This document shows positions 1 to 7,513 of a DNA stretch of 64,000 nt, one piece after another. Numbering within the stretch: the first letter of the stretch is position 1; every line of letters begins with the position of its first letter. A program made the translations under genes and the position numbers. The DNA comes from an uncultured Caryophanales bacterium (GTDB lineage Bacteria; Bacillota_I; Bacilli_A; RF39; UBA660), in the NCBI GenBank assembly GCA_946628045.1, contig CAMOVZ010000002.1:1-64000 (forward strand). Direction: 5' to 3'. The notes beneath the pieces were generated by a model. That model was given only the letters and a program-made list of their open reading frames with translations. It was not told the DNA's origin and did not search any database.

Positions 1-53
1 CCAGCGACACAGGGATTTTCAGTCCCTTGCTCTACCGACTGAGCTATGAAGCC
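1..53 (-). tRNA. tRNA-Phe (GAA), 3' end cut by window edge
   Basis: Read on the minus strand, the 5' half starts at base 53 with GGCTTCATAGCTCAG, followed by the D arm and an anticodon stem AGGGA/TCCCT that encloses CTGAAAA, giving anticodon GAA. The T arm and acceptor 3' strand lie outside the window. It is the last visible gene of a ten-tRNA cluster, and the cluster may continue to the left. Confidence 0.93.
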
Positions 54-61
54 AATTAAAA

Positions 62-138
62 TGGCGGTTCCTACGGGACTCGAACCCGCGATCTTCTGCG
101 TGACAGGCAGACGTGTTAACCAGCTGCACCAAGGAACC
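62..138 (-). tRNA. tRNA-Asp (GTC)
   Basis: A full cloverleaf is visible: acceptor GGTTCCT/AGGAACC, anticodon stem TCTGC/GCAGA around CTGTCAC (anticodon GTC), T loop TTCGAGT, discriminator G, and an encoded CCA end. This is the substrate of the AspRS encoded at 26-28 kb. Confidence 0.95.
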
Positions 139-163
139 ATAAACACTTTTCATATAATTAAAT

Positions 164-240
<77 letters not shown>

Positions 241-247
241 ATGTAAA

Positions 248-340
248 TGGCGGAGGAAAAGGGATTCGAACCCCTGCGCCGCTTGCACGACCTCCCGGTT
301 TTCAAGACCGGTCCCTTCAACCAGACTTGGGTATTCCTCC
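248..340 (-). tRNA. tRNA-Ser (TGA)
   Basis: The anticodon stem CCGGT/ACCGG encloses CTTGAAA, so the anticodon is TGA. A long variable arm follows, as expected of a class II tRNA. The acceptor is GGAGGAA/TTCCTCC with discriminator G and an encoded CCA. Confidence 0.95.
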
Positions 341-378
341 AGAAACCTATTAGTAATAACTAATAGGTAATTTTTAAG

Positions 379-467
379 TGGTGCCTAAGGCCGGACTTGA
401 ACCGGCACGAGGGTTGATTCTCGCAGGATTTTAAGTCCTGTGCGTCTACCAATTCCGCCACTCAGGC
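379..467 (-). tRNA. tRNA-Leu (TAA)
   Basis: The anticodon loop CTTAAAA sits in stem CAGGA/TCCTG, giving anticodon TAA. A long variable arm is present. The acceptor GCCTGAG pairs with CTTAGGC (one G:U), with discriminator A and an encoded CCA. Confidence 0.94.
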
Positions 468-473
468 ACAAAA

Positions 474-549
474 TGGTGACCTGTATGAGATTCGAACTCA
501 TGACCCTTTGATTAAAAGTCAAATGCTCTACCGACTGAGCTAACAGATC
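474..549 (-). tRNA. tRNA-Lys (TTT)
   Basis: The anticodon loop CTTTTAA sits in stem TTTGA/TCAAA, giving TTT. The acceptor is GATCTGT/ACAGGTC (one wobble pair) with A discriminator and encoded CCA. Confidence 0.95.
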
Positions 550-563
550 ATATAAATCAAAAA

Positions 564-638
564 TGGCTGCCTCGGTTAGATTCGAACTAACGCATGTCAG
601 AGTCAAAGTCTGATGCCTTACCACTTGGCTACGAGGCA
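564..638 (-). tRNA. tRNA-Gln (TTG)
   Basis: The loop CTTTGAC in stem TCAGA/TCTGA gives anticodon TTG. The gene begins with T1 (TGCCTCG), the weak U1:A72 end typical of bacterial tRNA-Gln, and ends CGAGGCA-G-CCA. Confidence 0.95.
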
Positions 639-649
639 ATATACTTAAG

Positions 650-734
650 TGGTGGAGAGAGATGGATTCGAACCATCGAACTCAATGAGAACAGATTTAC
701 AGTCTGTCGCGTTTAGCCACTTCGCTACCTCTCC
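650..734 (-). tRNA. tRNA-Tyr (GTA)
   Basis: The loop CTGTAAA in stem ACAGA/TCTGT gives anticodon GTA. The long variable arm is that of a bacterial class II tRNA-Tyr. The acceptor is GGAGAGG/CTCTCC with A discriminator and encoded CCA. Confidence 0.95.
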
Positions 735-741
735 AAAAAAA

Positions 742-817
<76 letters not shown>

Positions 818-823
818 ACATAA

Positions 824-900
824 TGGTGGGCGATACAGGACTCGAACCTGTGACCCCTTGCTTGTAAGGCAAGTGCTCTAACCAACTGAGCTAATCGCCC
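824..900 (-). tRNA. tRNA-Val (TAC)
   Basis: The loop CTTACAA in stem CTTGC/GCAAG gives anticodon TAC. The acceptor is GGGCGAT/ATCGCCC with A discriminator and encoded CCA. It is the first gene of the cluster, closest to the promoter at 933-961. Confidence 0.95.
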
Positions 901-932
901 GAAATACGCCCACCTATCGGTTGACAGTATTA

Positions 933-961
933 AATATATCAATTTCTAAGGCTTTTGTCAA
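933..961 (-). promoter_or_regulatory. promoter of the tRNA cluster
   Basis: On the minus strand there is TTGACA (956-961), a 17-base spacer, then TATATT (933-938), one mismatch from consensus. It points at tRNA-Val about 33 bases downstream. No other promoter-like pair is seen between the ten tRNA genes, so they are probably one transcript. Confidence 0.85.
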
Positions 962-980
962 CCTTATTTTCTTATTTTTT

Positions 981-1337
981 TTATTTTTTAGACATTTCTT
1001 TTTCTTTATCTTCAACCCAAAGATTAAGTTGTTTACTCAAACTACTAAATCCTAATGGTGTTTCCTTTATTGGTACGCTTTTCTTATTTTTTCTCTTATA
1101 ATGCTCGTTTTTTATACTAAGTTTTAATTTTTTATTAACTTCATCATATTCTATTACTTCTGCTTCTATAATTTCACCAATTTCAGCATAATCAGACACA
1201 TTTCTAACAAAACTATCTGAGATTTCAGAAATATGAATCAATCCGGTAACCTCATCGTCTACTAATAGAAAAATACCATAATCTTCTATACCTGTAACTT
1301 TTCCTTTTATAATATCTCCAATTTCATACTTTTTCAT
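981..1337 (-). CDS. yugI: S1-domain RNA-binding protein, YugI/CvfD-like
   Basis: This small cytoplasmic protein has 118 residues. Residues 5-75 form an S1 (OB-fold) RNA-binding domain with the usual signature: GDIIKGKVTGIEDYGIFL near the start, then TGLIHISEIS and a closing strand KLKLSIK. The tail is short and basic. The size and single S1 domain fit the YugI/CvfD family of Firmicutes (general stress protein 13 in Bacillus), thought to act on ribosomes or mRNA, but no substrate can be read here. The start has a GGGAG site eight bases upstream. The yutI-type gene on the opposite strand lies 90 bases away. Confidence 0.82.
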   Translation of the reverse strand: MKKYEIGDIIKGKVTGIEDYGIFLLVDDEVTGLIHISEISDSFVRNVSDYAEIGEIIEAEVIEYDEVNKKLKLSIKNEHYKRKNKKSVPIKETPLGFSSLSKQLNLWVEDKEKEMSKK

Positions 1338-1381
1338 TTTTATACTCCCGTCAAAATATTATACCACAATTATTTAAATAT

Positions 1382-1411
1382 GTTTACTAAATAATAGAAT
1401 TAATGTTATAA
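1382..1411 (+). promoter_or_regulatory. putative promoter of the nfu-like gene
   Basis: A TATAAT box at 1406-1411 is preceded by TTTACT (four of six matches) at 18 bases. It lies just upstream of the SD GGTGAT and the ATG at 1428. Confidence 0.45.
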
Positions 1412-1427
1412 TTTTCTTGGTGATTTT

Positions 1428-1667
1428 ATGAAAGCAAGTGAAATAGAATTAAAAATAATATCAATAATAGATCGTATAAAGCCCTTTATAATAAGTGATG
1501 GTGGTAATATCAACTTTGTAAAATATGAAAACAACATTGTCTACGTGAAACTAGATGGTGCCTGCAAAGATTGCACATTTATAGACACTACATTAAAAGA
1601 TGGTATAGAAGAAATTATAATAAGCGAAATACCAGAAGTAAAAGAAGTTATAAATATAGATGATTAA
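1428..1667 (+). CDS. yutI: NifU C-terminal (Nfu) Fe-S scaffold, YutI-like
   Basis: The protein has 79 residues and is a stand-alone NifU C-terminal domain. It contains DGGNI near residue 25 and the cluster-ligating CxxC in DGACKDC at about residues 43-49, followed by the usual TLKDGIEE helix. Nfu proteins hold and pass on 4Fe-4S clusters; the cysteine desulfurase at 23.2-24.4 kb could supply sulfur (inference). B. subtilis yutI also lies close to yutH, as here. An intrinsic terminator follows at once. Confidence 0.88.
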   Translation: MKASEIELKIISIIDRIKPFIISDGGNINFVKYENNIVYVKLDGACKDCTFIDTTLKDGIEEIIISEIPEVKEVINIDD

Positions 1668-1701
1668 TAATACTATTTAAATGGTATTATTATTTTTTTT
1701 T
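1666..1701 (+). terminator. intrinsic terminator of the nfu-like gene
   Basis: The stem AATAATAC/GTATTATT encloses a palindromic ATTTAAAT loop and is followed by nine T residues on the plus strand. It overlaps the last codons of the convergent gene at 1673-2257. On the minus strand there is no T run, so it acts in one direction only. Confidence 0.7.
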
Positions 1702-2257
1702 GACCTAAATTATTCATAATATTAACAATCATTTTAACATATTCTTCAAACTCAAGATGACGATCAACAATTTCAAATATTTTTTCATCACTATTTAAAA
1801 TATATTTTTCTAAATAAAGATAATAATAACTTGGAAATAACAATCTAGCAACCACTAAGTCATAATTAAAAATATTTTTACCTTTTTCTAACAAGGAATA
1901 TATATCAACACTCTTATATTGCATATTAAAAAATATATATTTTAAATACTCGGCAAAATCTCTTTCTCTTATATCATATCTAACATCCATATCATTTTTT
2001 AAAAAATCATCTAATATTATATTGTGTTGAACATAAATATAATCGTAATAATTGTCATAATCTTTCAAATAATATATAGCCATCTCTAACATTGCAATAT
2101 AATAGTTAATACTTTCATCAATTATTCTATATTGTCCTTTCATGGAAAAACATAATTTTTCTATGTATTCACTTTTCTTTATCCAAAGTTCTTTCCATTC
2201 TAATCGTTTTTTTACATTTAAACATACAGGTCTAAATATAATGTCACAGAAATCCAT
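1673..2257 (-). CDS. hypothetical protein, possible short YutH/CotS-type spore coat protein
   Basis: The protein has 194 residues and no signal peptide. I see no full enzyme domain. The central part (VQHNIILDDF, then DVRYDIRERDFAEYLKYIFF) resembles the C-terminal part of CotS/YutH/YsxE spore-coat proteins, which are degenerate aminoglycoside-phosphotransferase-like folds of about 330 residues. If that is right, the N-terminal lobe is missing. Context supports it: in Bacillus, yutH lies near yutI and yutD, and here an Nfu gene is next to it and a YutD gene lies 2 kb away. The kinase residues are not preserved, so a structural role is more likely. The start has GGTGAT six bases upstream. Confidence 0.5.
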   Translation of the reverse strand: MDFCDIIFRPVCLNVKKRLEWKELWIKKSEYIEKLCFSMKGQYRIIDESINYYIAMLEMAIYYLKDYDNYYDYIYVQHNIILDDFLKNDMDVRYDIRERDFAEYLKYIFFNMQYKSVDIYSLLEKGKNIFNYDLVVARLLFPSYYYLYLEKYILNSDEKIFEIVDRHLEFEEYVKMIVNIMNNLGQKKIIIPFK

Positions 2258-2281
2258 TTCGAATCACCAATATACTATATG

Positions 2282-2307
2282 AAAAAAAAAGAAGGTATAT
2301 TACCTTC
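2282..2307 (-). terminator. intrinsic terminator after the 2.3-4.3 kb module
   Basis: The hairpin GAAGGTA/TACCTTC is followed on the minus strand by nine T residues. It directly abuts the stop codon of the gene at 2308. Confidence 0.8.
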
Positions 2308-4002
2308 CTATTTAACTATTTTAACTTCAACCTTAGAATCATCTTCTGGTTCAGTAAGCATCATTTTCATTGCTTTATATCTTTCTATTTCTTCTTGAAC
2401 ACTAGCTGTATCTCTATTAATAGTAGAAATTTTCTCTATTCTACTTTCTGTATCTCTATTATTTGTACTAATTTTTTCACGTCTATTTTCTGTATCTTTG
2501 TTAATATTAGTCATTTCTTCTTCTCTGCTTTGAATAGTAGCAGTTAAATTCTTATTTTTATCATTTAGTGTTTTTACTCTTTCGATCATCATTTCTTTTA
2601 ATTCACGCGCTTGTCTTTCACTTTCTGCTCTCAATTCAGCAAGTCTCTTCTCTGATTCTTCTTCTTCTGCAAGAACTTCAGCACGCTTCTTTTCAGATTC
2701 AGCTTCTTCTATTGCTACTTCTTCATTTTTCTTTCTTGCTTCTTCTACTATTTCATCAGCAGCATTTAATCGTTGTTGATGTTGCTCTGATTCCTTTTCA
2801 GCATTTAAAATCAAATTGTTTAATTCTTCAAGACTACGATCTTGTAATAATGTCTCCTTTTCATCAGAAGTAATAATCATATCTTTTGGCTTAACATCAT
2901 CTTTTTCTGTTTCTTTTTTCTCAAAGAAATATGGAGATAAAGATCTGCTTTCTTCTTTTCTTTCTTCTGTGAAATAAGGAGAAATAGTAGTTTTCTTAGG
3001 TTCATCTTTAACCATAGTATATTCTTCGATTTTTTTACGTTCAGGTACTACAGCAACCTCATCTCTTATAGTTACATCTCCATCTTTAACTCTAGAAGGC
3101 ATTTCAGGCATTTTTATTTCTGCAAACATATTTTTGAAGTTTACAGCGTTTTCATTTTTAGCCGCTGTTTCAGATATTTTATTATATTTATCATATTCTA
3201 TATTTTCACGTGCTTTTGCAATTTCTTCATCTGTCATAGGCACATATTCATATTCTTCTTCAGAACTTGGTGCTGCATAAAATTCTGATAAATATTTAAT
3301 ATACTCTTCTTCTGTTTCACCTTCAAATCTTTCTCTTGGTTCGTTTTTCTCTTCTTCTATATTATTTTTATCAGATAAATAACTTTCTAATCTCTCATTT
3401 ATTTCTCGTTCTATTTCATCTTTTTTAAGAACTGTATTATCATGTTTAGTGTTTATACCTAATTCTTCACCAAAAACTTCTTTAATATCACTATCTTCAA
3501 GGGATTCTTTTTCAACAACAGCTTCTTCTATGCTATTCTTTAATGGTTCTTCTACTTCTGTAGCAATTTTTTCTACATCTATATTAGATTGAGTATCATC
3601 TTTACCATTTTTCTTTGCTAATTCGCTATAAATACCTTTAGAATTTTCTTTAGCAGCTTTGATCATCTTATCAACTAATCTAATTGCTCTAGATTGAACC
3701 AATTTAACTGGTTCTTCTACCCCTTCAATAATATTAATCTCCTGCTCTAAACTAGCAATAACATTAGCGTAATTCATTGGTAATGTATTTTTGATTTCAT
3801 CCTCAGGTACATCGTCAGCAATCGCTTTTACAACATTTTCTAAACTCGCAATAGCAGCAGTTCTAGCTTCCTTTAATGCTCGTATTTTCTTTTCTGCTGT
3901 AGATAATGATTCCTCTTTAAACTTGATTGAATTAGCACTTAAACTCTCATTTGGTTTAACTCTTTCGTCTTCTTCTCTTATTTGTATATCGTCTAAAGCC
4001 AT
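2308..4002 (-). CDS. large acidic coiled-coil protein of unknown function
   Basis: The protein has 564 residues, is very rich in Glu and Lys, and lacks a signal peptide or membrane segment. The N-terminal 130 residues look helical and fairly ordered. The middle (200-390) is low-complexity and probably disordered. Residues 400-545 are a long coiled coil that ends in three 14-residue repeats of the type KISTxNRDTES. I recognise no family. It sits 20 bases below a DUF1292 gene and ends at a strong terminator, so the two form a unit. The same pairing recurs at 20.4-21.7 kb. A filament, scaffold or coat-like role is possible, but nothing proves it. The start has GGGAGG eight bases upstream. Confidence 0.75.
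   Translation of the reverse strand: MALDDIQIREEDERVKPNESLSANSIKFKEESLSTAEKKIRALKEARTAAIASLENVVKAIADDVPEDEIKNTLPMNYANVIASLEQEINIIEGVEEPVKLVQSRAIRLVDKMIKAAKENSKGIYSELAKKNGKDDTQSNIDVEKIATEVEEPLKNSIEEAVVEKESLEDSDIKEVFGEELGINTKHDNTVLKKDEIEREINERLESYLSDKNNIEEEKNEPRERFEGETEEEYIKYLSEFYAAPSSEEEYEYVPMTDEEIAKARENIEYDKYNKISETAAKNENAVNFKNMFAEIKMPEMPSRVKDGDVTIRDEVAVVPERKKIEEYTMVKDEPKKTTISPYFTEERKEESRSLSPYFFEKKETEKDDVKPKDMIITSDEKETLLQDRSLEELNNLILNAEKESEQHQQRLNAADEIVEEARKKNEEVAIEEAESEKKRAEVLAEEEESEKRLAELRAESERQARELKEMMIERVKTLNDKNKNLTATIQSREEEMTNINKDTENRREKISTNNRDTESRIEKISTINRDTASVQEEIERYKAMKMMLTEPEDDSKVEVKIVK
2398..2523 (-). repeat. three 42-base repeats inside the coiled-coil gene
   Basis: Three imperfect 42-base units (14 residues each: NKDTENRREKISTN, NRDTESRIEKISTI, NRDTASVQEEIERY) lie in the 3' part of the gene at 2308. 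A period of 14 is two heptads, which fits a coiled coil grown by duplication. Boundaries are approximate. Confidence 0.6.
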
Positions 4003-4022
4003 AATACAAACCTCCCTCTATG

Positions 4023-4298
4023 TTATTCAGATTTTGATAATTCACGTAATACGTCTTTTACTCTATTCCATTCTTCTTCATCATCAATACCCATTAATTT
4101 TGGTTCTCCTGATGAACGGTCAACATTAGAAACATAAACTGTTATATTATCATTTTCGTCTTTTTCATTCTTTGTATATATAACATATTCTTTTTTAGTA
4201 TCTTTAAATTCAAAAGCTAAAATAACTTCTACTTCTTCAATAGAACCATCTTCAGCTACAATTGACATCATTTTTCTTTCATTTGCTTGATTTTCCAT
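4023..4298 (-). CDS. DUF1292 family small protein
   Basis: The protein has 91 residues. The pattern of the DUF1292 (YrzB) family is visible: a strand pair around IVAEDGSIEEVEVILAF, then KEYVIYTKNE, then VYVSNV and a closing acidic helix WNRVKDVLREL. The biochemical role of the family is unknown. It is co-transcribed with the coiled-coil gene just downstream. A paralogue is at 21436-21699 in the same gene arrangement. The start has GGGAGG upstream. Confidence 0.82.
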   Translation of the reverse strand: MENQANERKMMSIVAEDGSIEEVEVILAFEFKDTKKEYVIYTKNEKDENDNITVYVSNVDRSSGEPKLMGIDDEEEWNRVKDVLRELSKSE

Positions 4299-4366
4299 AA
4301 TAATATCCTCCCTTTACTATTCTCATACAATATAATTTTATCATAAATATAAATAAATACAAGTAT

Positions 4367-4645
4367 TTATCTTATTTTTTTTAATAAAAAGATTTTAGAA
4401 CCATAACTACAATAATTTAATATATAATCATCCATATAGCGTATATCATTTATTTTATTAGCATTTTTATTATTTGATTCATAAAAACCTTTTAATCTAA
4501 CTTTTTCATATGCAAAATCACCAAGTATATAATCATATGGATCAAAATAATCAGTAATTTTTTCTTCTATTTCATCTACAACTAAACAATTTTCATCATT
4601 TCTAACTACTTCATATGAAACCCCGTTTATTACTACCTTTTTCAT
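4367..4645 (-). CDS. yutD: YutD-like protein (DUF1027)
   Basis: The protein has 92 residues. The family core is clear: DYILGDFAYEKVRLKGFY at about residues 37-55, followed by IRYMDDYILNYCSYG and a hydrophobic end. This corresponds to YutD of Bacillus, a conserved small cytoplasmic protein of unknown function. The SD is GAGGTG. It follows yunB with a short gap, and yutD and yunB also lie close together in Bacillus. Confidence 0.85.
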   Translation of the reverse strand: MKKVVINGVSYEVVRNDENCLVVDEIEEKITDYFDPYDYILGDFAYEKVRLKGFYESNNKNANKINDIRYMDDYILNYCSYGSKIFLLKKIR

Positions 4646-4676
4646 CTTAACACCTCATTTTAATTATACCAACAAA

Positions 4677-5357
4677 TTAATTACTAAGTCCAGTATAATA
4701 GTTAGGAATCTTTCCTCTAACAATATCAATAATAACAGGCTTTTTTATAGAAATACATTTTCTTTTAGAAGTTATAGGCATAGTTATTTGAGTATGTATA
4801 TCCAAATTTATATATATTTTTACAATAGCATTATTAATACCATATTCACTAATATCTACATTCATACTAGAATTTAATTGGCTACTAAATAATAATTTTA
4901 TTGGAATAGTAGGACCTATATTAGAAAATACAGTAGACCCTCTAATTGAGCCAATACTAACATCACATAAAATACCATTTTTTATCTTCTTAAATCGTCC
5001 TTTTTTTATTCTATTAGGTACAAAGTATTCACTTACATCACCATCATCTATATTGAGAAGTTCTTGCTGTATTTTTTTATCAACTTTATTTTCTATTTCA
5101 TTTATTTTTAAAGCATCATATGAAATGTTTTCATCATTTATTAAAACATCTTTAACATCAACATTACTCATTGCATCGTTAATAGCACGATTAACTACAT
5201 TATTAACTAATCTTTCAACTTCCACATTTATATAAGGCATTAATATAGAATTGATTCGTGCATCTATTAAATAAATACAAAAAAAAGATATTACAAAAAC
5301 AAATATAAGAGACAGAAAAATTTTAGTAAAAATAGCATTTAATCTTTTTTTACTAAT
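4677..5357 (-). CDS. yunB: sporulation protein YunB, probable ATT start
   Basis: The first ATG (5238-5240) gives 187 residues that begin in the middle of the expected domain. The frame stays open upstream and encodes KIFLSLIFVFVISFFC, then IYLIDARINSILMPYINVEV, which is the N-terminal membrane anchor and start of the YunB fold. In that extension there is no ATG, GTG or TTG. An ATT at 5355-5357 has AGGAG ten bases upstream, so I place the start there; it overlaps the end of ylmC by 19 bases. YunB is needed for spore formation in Bacillus, and its biochemical role is unknown. The family assignment is fairly sure and the exact start is inference. Confidence 0.75.
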   Translation of the reverse strand: MSKKRLNAIFTKIFLSLIFVFVISFFCIYLIDARINSILMPYINVEVERLVNNVVNRAINDAMSNVDVKDVLINDENISYDALKINEIENKVDKKIQQELLNIDDGDVSEYFVPNRIKKGRFKKIKNGILCDVSIGSIRGSTVFSNIGPTIPIKLLFSSQLNSSMNVDISEYGINNAIVKIYINLDIHTQITMPITSKRKCISIKKPVIIDIVRGKIPNYYTGLSN

Positions 5358-5563
5358 ATAACATCTTCTCCTATTTTTGTAATATCATTCCAGTAAATTC
5401 TAATATCACTATCTCTGTTTAAAGAAAATATATTTTTATTTTGCTCTATTATCAATCCCTCAATAATTCCATCTTCTTTTATATCAATGTCGATTATATT
5501 TCCCATATTACTACCTGTAGAAGTATTTATTATTTTCTTCGCTTGCAACTCAGATAATCTCAT
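5339..5563 (-). CDS. ylmC: YlmC/YmxH family sporulation protein (PRC-barrel)
   Basis: The protein has 74 residues and forms a single PRC-barrel: MRLSELQAKKIINTSTGSNM, then DIDIKEDG, then DIRIYWNDITKIGEDVILVK. The YlmC/YmxH family is conserved in endospore formers. B. subtilis ylmC lies just downstream of sigG, exactly as here (31-base gap). The SD is AGGTGAT. The last codons overlap the inferred start of yunB. Confidence 0.92.
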   Translation of the reverse strand: MRLSELQAKKIINTSTGSNMGNIIDIDIKEDGIIEGLIIEQNKNIFSLNRDSDIRIYWNDITKIGEDVILVKKD

Positions 5564-5594
5564 AATATCACCTAATAAATATTATGAAATTTTA

Positions 5595-6368
5595 TTATTT
5601 TAATACCTTTTTTAATTCTTTAATTGCCTTTTTCTCTAATCTAGATACTTGTGCTTGACTAATAGATAATTCACGTGCTATTTCCATTTGAGATTTGCCT
5701 ATTATGAATCTTTCATCTAAAATATATTTTTCTCTAATACCTAAATTATCAATAGCATTCTTTAATGCTAATTTTGTAGATAAATCGTTATTACTTCTCT
5801 TATCTTCCATTTGGTCATACAAATAAATAGTATCTCCACCATCACTATACACTGCTTCATACATGCTAATCGGGTCTTTTAATGCATTTAATGCATTATC
5901 AATATCAAAACAACTAACATTTAAACTAGAAGAAATAATATCTACATTAGGTTCAACGCCATAAGTCAAATAATAATCTTCTTTAAATTTTAAAACTTTA
6001 TAAGCAATATCTTTTAATGATCTACTAATCCTTACACTATTATTATCTCTAATATATCTTTTGATTTCTCCAAGTATCATAGGAACAGCATAAGTAGAAA
6101 ACTTAACATTATAATTTAAATCAAAATTATCAATTGCTTTTATTAACCCAACACAACCTATTTGAAATAAATCATCTAAATTTTCTGCCTTATTATAAAA
6201 TTTTTTCAGCACCGATAAAACTAATTTTAAATTACCATTCACTAATAATTCCCTACTATCATAATTACCATTTTTATAATCAATAAAAAGTTTGTTCATT
6301 TCACATGAATTTAAACTAATTAAATTATTTGTATTAATTCCACTAATTTCAACTTTATATTTTCCCAT
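5595..6368 (-). CDS. sigG: RNA polymerase sporulation sigma factor SigG
   Basis: The protein has 257 residues and reads through the whole SigF/SigG architecture. It has the N-terminal KVEISGINTNNL signature typical of SigG, region 2 (LVNGNLKLVLSVLKKFYN, DLFQIGCVGLIKAIDNFD, VKFSTYAVPMILGEIKRYIRD), region 3, and region 4 with the helix-turn-helix SQMEIARELSISQAQVSRLE. SigG directs late gene expression in the forespore. The SD AGGAGG is excellent. It forms an operon with ylmC and probably yunB. Near-complete length and intact regions suggest that the organism still sporulates. Confidence 0.95.
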   Translation of the reverse strand: MGKYKVEISGINTNNLISLNSCEMNKLFIDYKNGNYDSRELLVNGNLKLVLSVLKKFYNKAENLDDLFQIGCVGLIKAIDNFDLNYNVKFSTYAVPMILGEIKRYIRDNNSVRISRSLKDIAYKVLKFKEDYYLTYGVEPNVDIISSSLNVSCFDIDNALNALKDPISMYEAVYSDGGDTIYLYDQMEDKRSNNDLSTKLALKNAIDNLGIREKYILDERFIIGKSQMEIARELSISQAQVSRLEKKAIKELKKVLK

Positions 6369-6383
6369 AAATTCCTCCTACAG

Positions 6384-6414
6384 TAATTATGAGAAAAACA
6401 ATAACTTTTAATAC
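6384..6414 (-). promoter_or_regulatory. possible SigG/SigF-type promoter of sigG
   Basis: Upstream of sigG, minus strand, GTATT (6410-6414) and CATAATTA (6384-6391) are 18 bases apart. This approaches the Bacillus SigG consensus (GHATR, 18, CATWHTA), with a mismatch in each element. Autoregulation of sigG is known in Bacillus, so the match is sensible but weak. Confidence 0.35.
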
Positions 6415-6441
6415 AAAAAAAAGAAAGATTAATCTCTTTCT
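6413..6441 (-). terminator. intrinsic terminator of trmL
   Basis: The hairpin AGAAAGA/TCTTTCT with loop GATTAA runs into eight T residues on the minus strand. It includes the trmL stop codon and separates trmL from sigG. Confidence 0.72.
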
Positions 6442-6941
6442 AAATAATCAGCACCCTTATGAGGTTCTTCTCTTAATAAATCATTATAATCTTGTTGTCG
6501 TAATGCTTCATATATAACAATTGCGACACTATTAGATACATTTAATGCACGAACTTTATCTGTCATAGGTATTCTCATACAGTGTTCTAAATCATTTTTT
6601 AATATTTCCTTTGGAATACCTGTAGATTCTTTACCAAATATAAAATACAAGTTTTCATTATTCTTATTACTATAATCAAAACTAGTATGTGGCTTATGTC
6701 CATATCTAGTAAAATAATAATATACACCTTTATTCTTATTTTTAAAGTCATCAAAATTTTCATAGACTTCATAATTTAATTTATCTATATAATTTACACC
6801 ACTTCTTCTTAAATGTGCATCATCTATTTCAAAACCCAAAGGTTTAATTAAATGCAATTTAGTATCTGTAGCTACACAAGTTCTCATTATATTACCAGTA
6901 TTTTGTGGAATTTCCGGTTCAAATAATACTATATTATTCAT
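6429..6941 (-). CDS. trmL: tRNA (cytidine(34)-2'-O)-methyltransferase TrmL
   Basis: The protein has 170 residues and is a SpoU/TrmD-fold (SPOUT) methyltransferase. It starts NNIVLFEPEIPQNTGNIMRT (motif 1), has FIFGKESTGIP (motif 2) and ends RIPMTDKVRALNVSNSVAIV (motif 3, part of the knotted SAM site). TrmL methylates the wobble ribose of tRNA-Leu isoacceptors; the tRNA-Leu(TAA) at the left of the window is a likely substrate. Full length. The SD is GGAGG. Confidence 0.93.
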   Translation of the reverse strand: MNNIVLFEPEIPQNTGNIMRTCVATDTKLHLIKPLGFEIDDAHLRRSGVNYIDKLNYEVYENFDDFKNKNKGVYYYFTRYGHKPHTSFDYSNKNNENLYFIFGKESTGIPKEILKNDLEHCMRIPMTDKVRALNVSNSVAIVIYEALRQQDYNDLLREEPHKGADYLERD

Positions 6942-6964
6942 ATTTCCTCCATTACAAAAGGAGA

Positions 6965-7489
6965 TTACTCTCCTGCTTCTATTATTTCTAAAAAATGTTT
7001 TACCTTAACTATATCAAGTTTTTTATTTTTTTCTTGTAAAATTGCTTTTATTTTTCCATCTTCAAATAATACAAATGCTGGATATTTTCTAGTTAATTTA
7101 TTCTTATTGTTGTATTTACTATTAAAAGTATCGATAAATGAATTTTGATCTACATCAGTTAAATTCAAATATACTAATCTATCATTATATTTATCTGTTT
7201 TTAATAATTTTTTAAATTCTCTTTCAAATGTTCTACAATCGTCATCATTAGCAATACACATATATACAATTGTATTAGGATTATCCAAAATATAATGTTC
7301 TAAATCTTCATTATATATTTCTGAAATATAACCTTGTAAGATTGGAATTTTCTTATTTGCTTCTTCATTAACTTTATATAATTCTCGCAAATATAAAATA
7401 ACTCCACAACATGCAATAAATAAAACTATAGTAATAATATAATTACGTATTTTTTTATTTTCTTTTTTAGTAAATTCCTTTTCTTTCAT
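6965..7489 (-). CDS. membrane-anchored thioredoxin-like protein lacking CxxC
   Basis: The protein has 174 residues: a short basic N-terminus, one transmembrane segment (about 17-37), then an extracytoplasmic domain. The pattern NTIVYMCIANDDDCRTFERE, then RLVYLNLTDVD, then RKYPAFVLFEDGKI (cis-Pro-like position) is that of a thioredoxin fold. The active-site pair is replaced by widely spaced cysteines (C-x6-C), so a classical disulfide exchange site is absent. Function unknown. It lies 23 bases upstream of trmL and is probably co-transcribed. Confidence 0.65.
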   Translation of the reverse strand: MKEKEFTKKENKKIRNYIITIVLFIACCGVILYLRELYKVNEEANKKIPILQGYISEIYNEDLEHYILDNPNTIVYMCIANDDDCRTFEREFKKLLKTDKYNDRLVYLNLTDVDQNSFIDTFNSKYNNKNKLTRKYPAFVLFEDGKIKAILQEKNKKLDIVKVKHFLEIIEAGE

Positions 7490-7513
7490 AGAAACACTCC
7501 TTACACTATTATT

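Noticed and set aside
2568..4129. Plus-strand frames opposite the coiled-coil gene
   Set aside because: They are Leu/Ser-rich reverse readings of Glu/Lys-rich coding sequence, without start signals.
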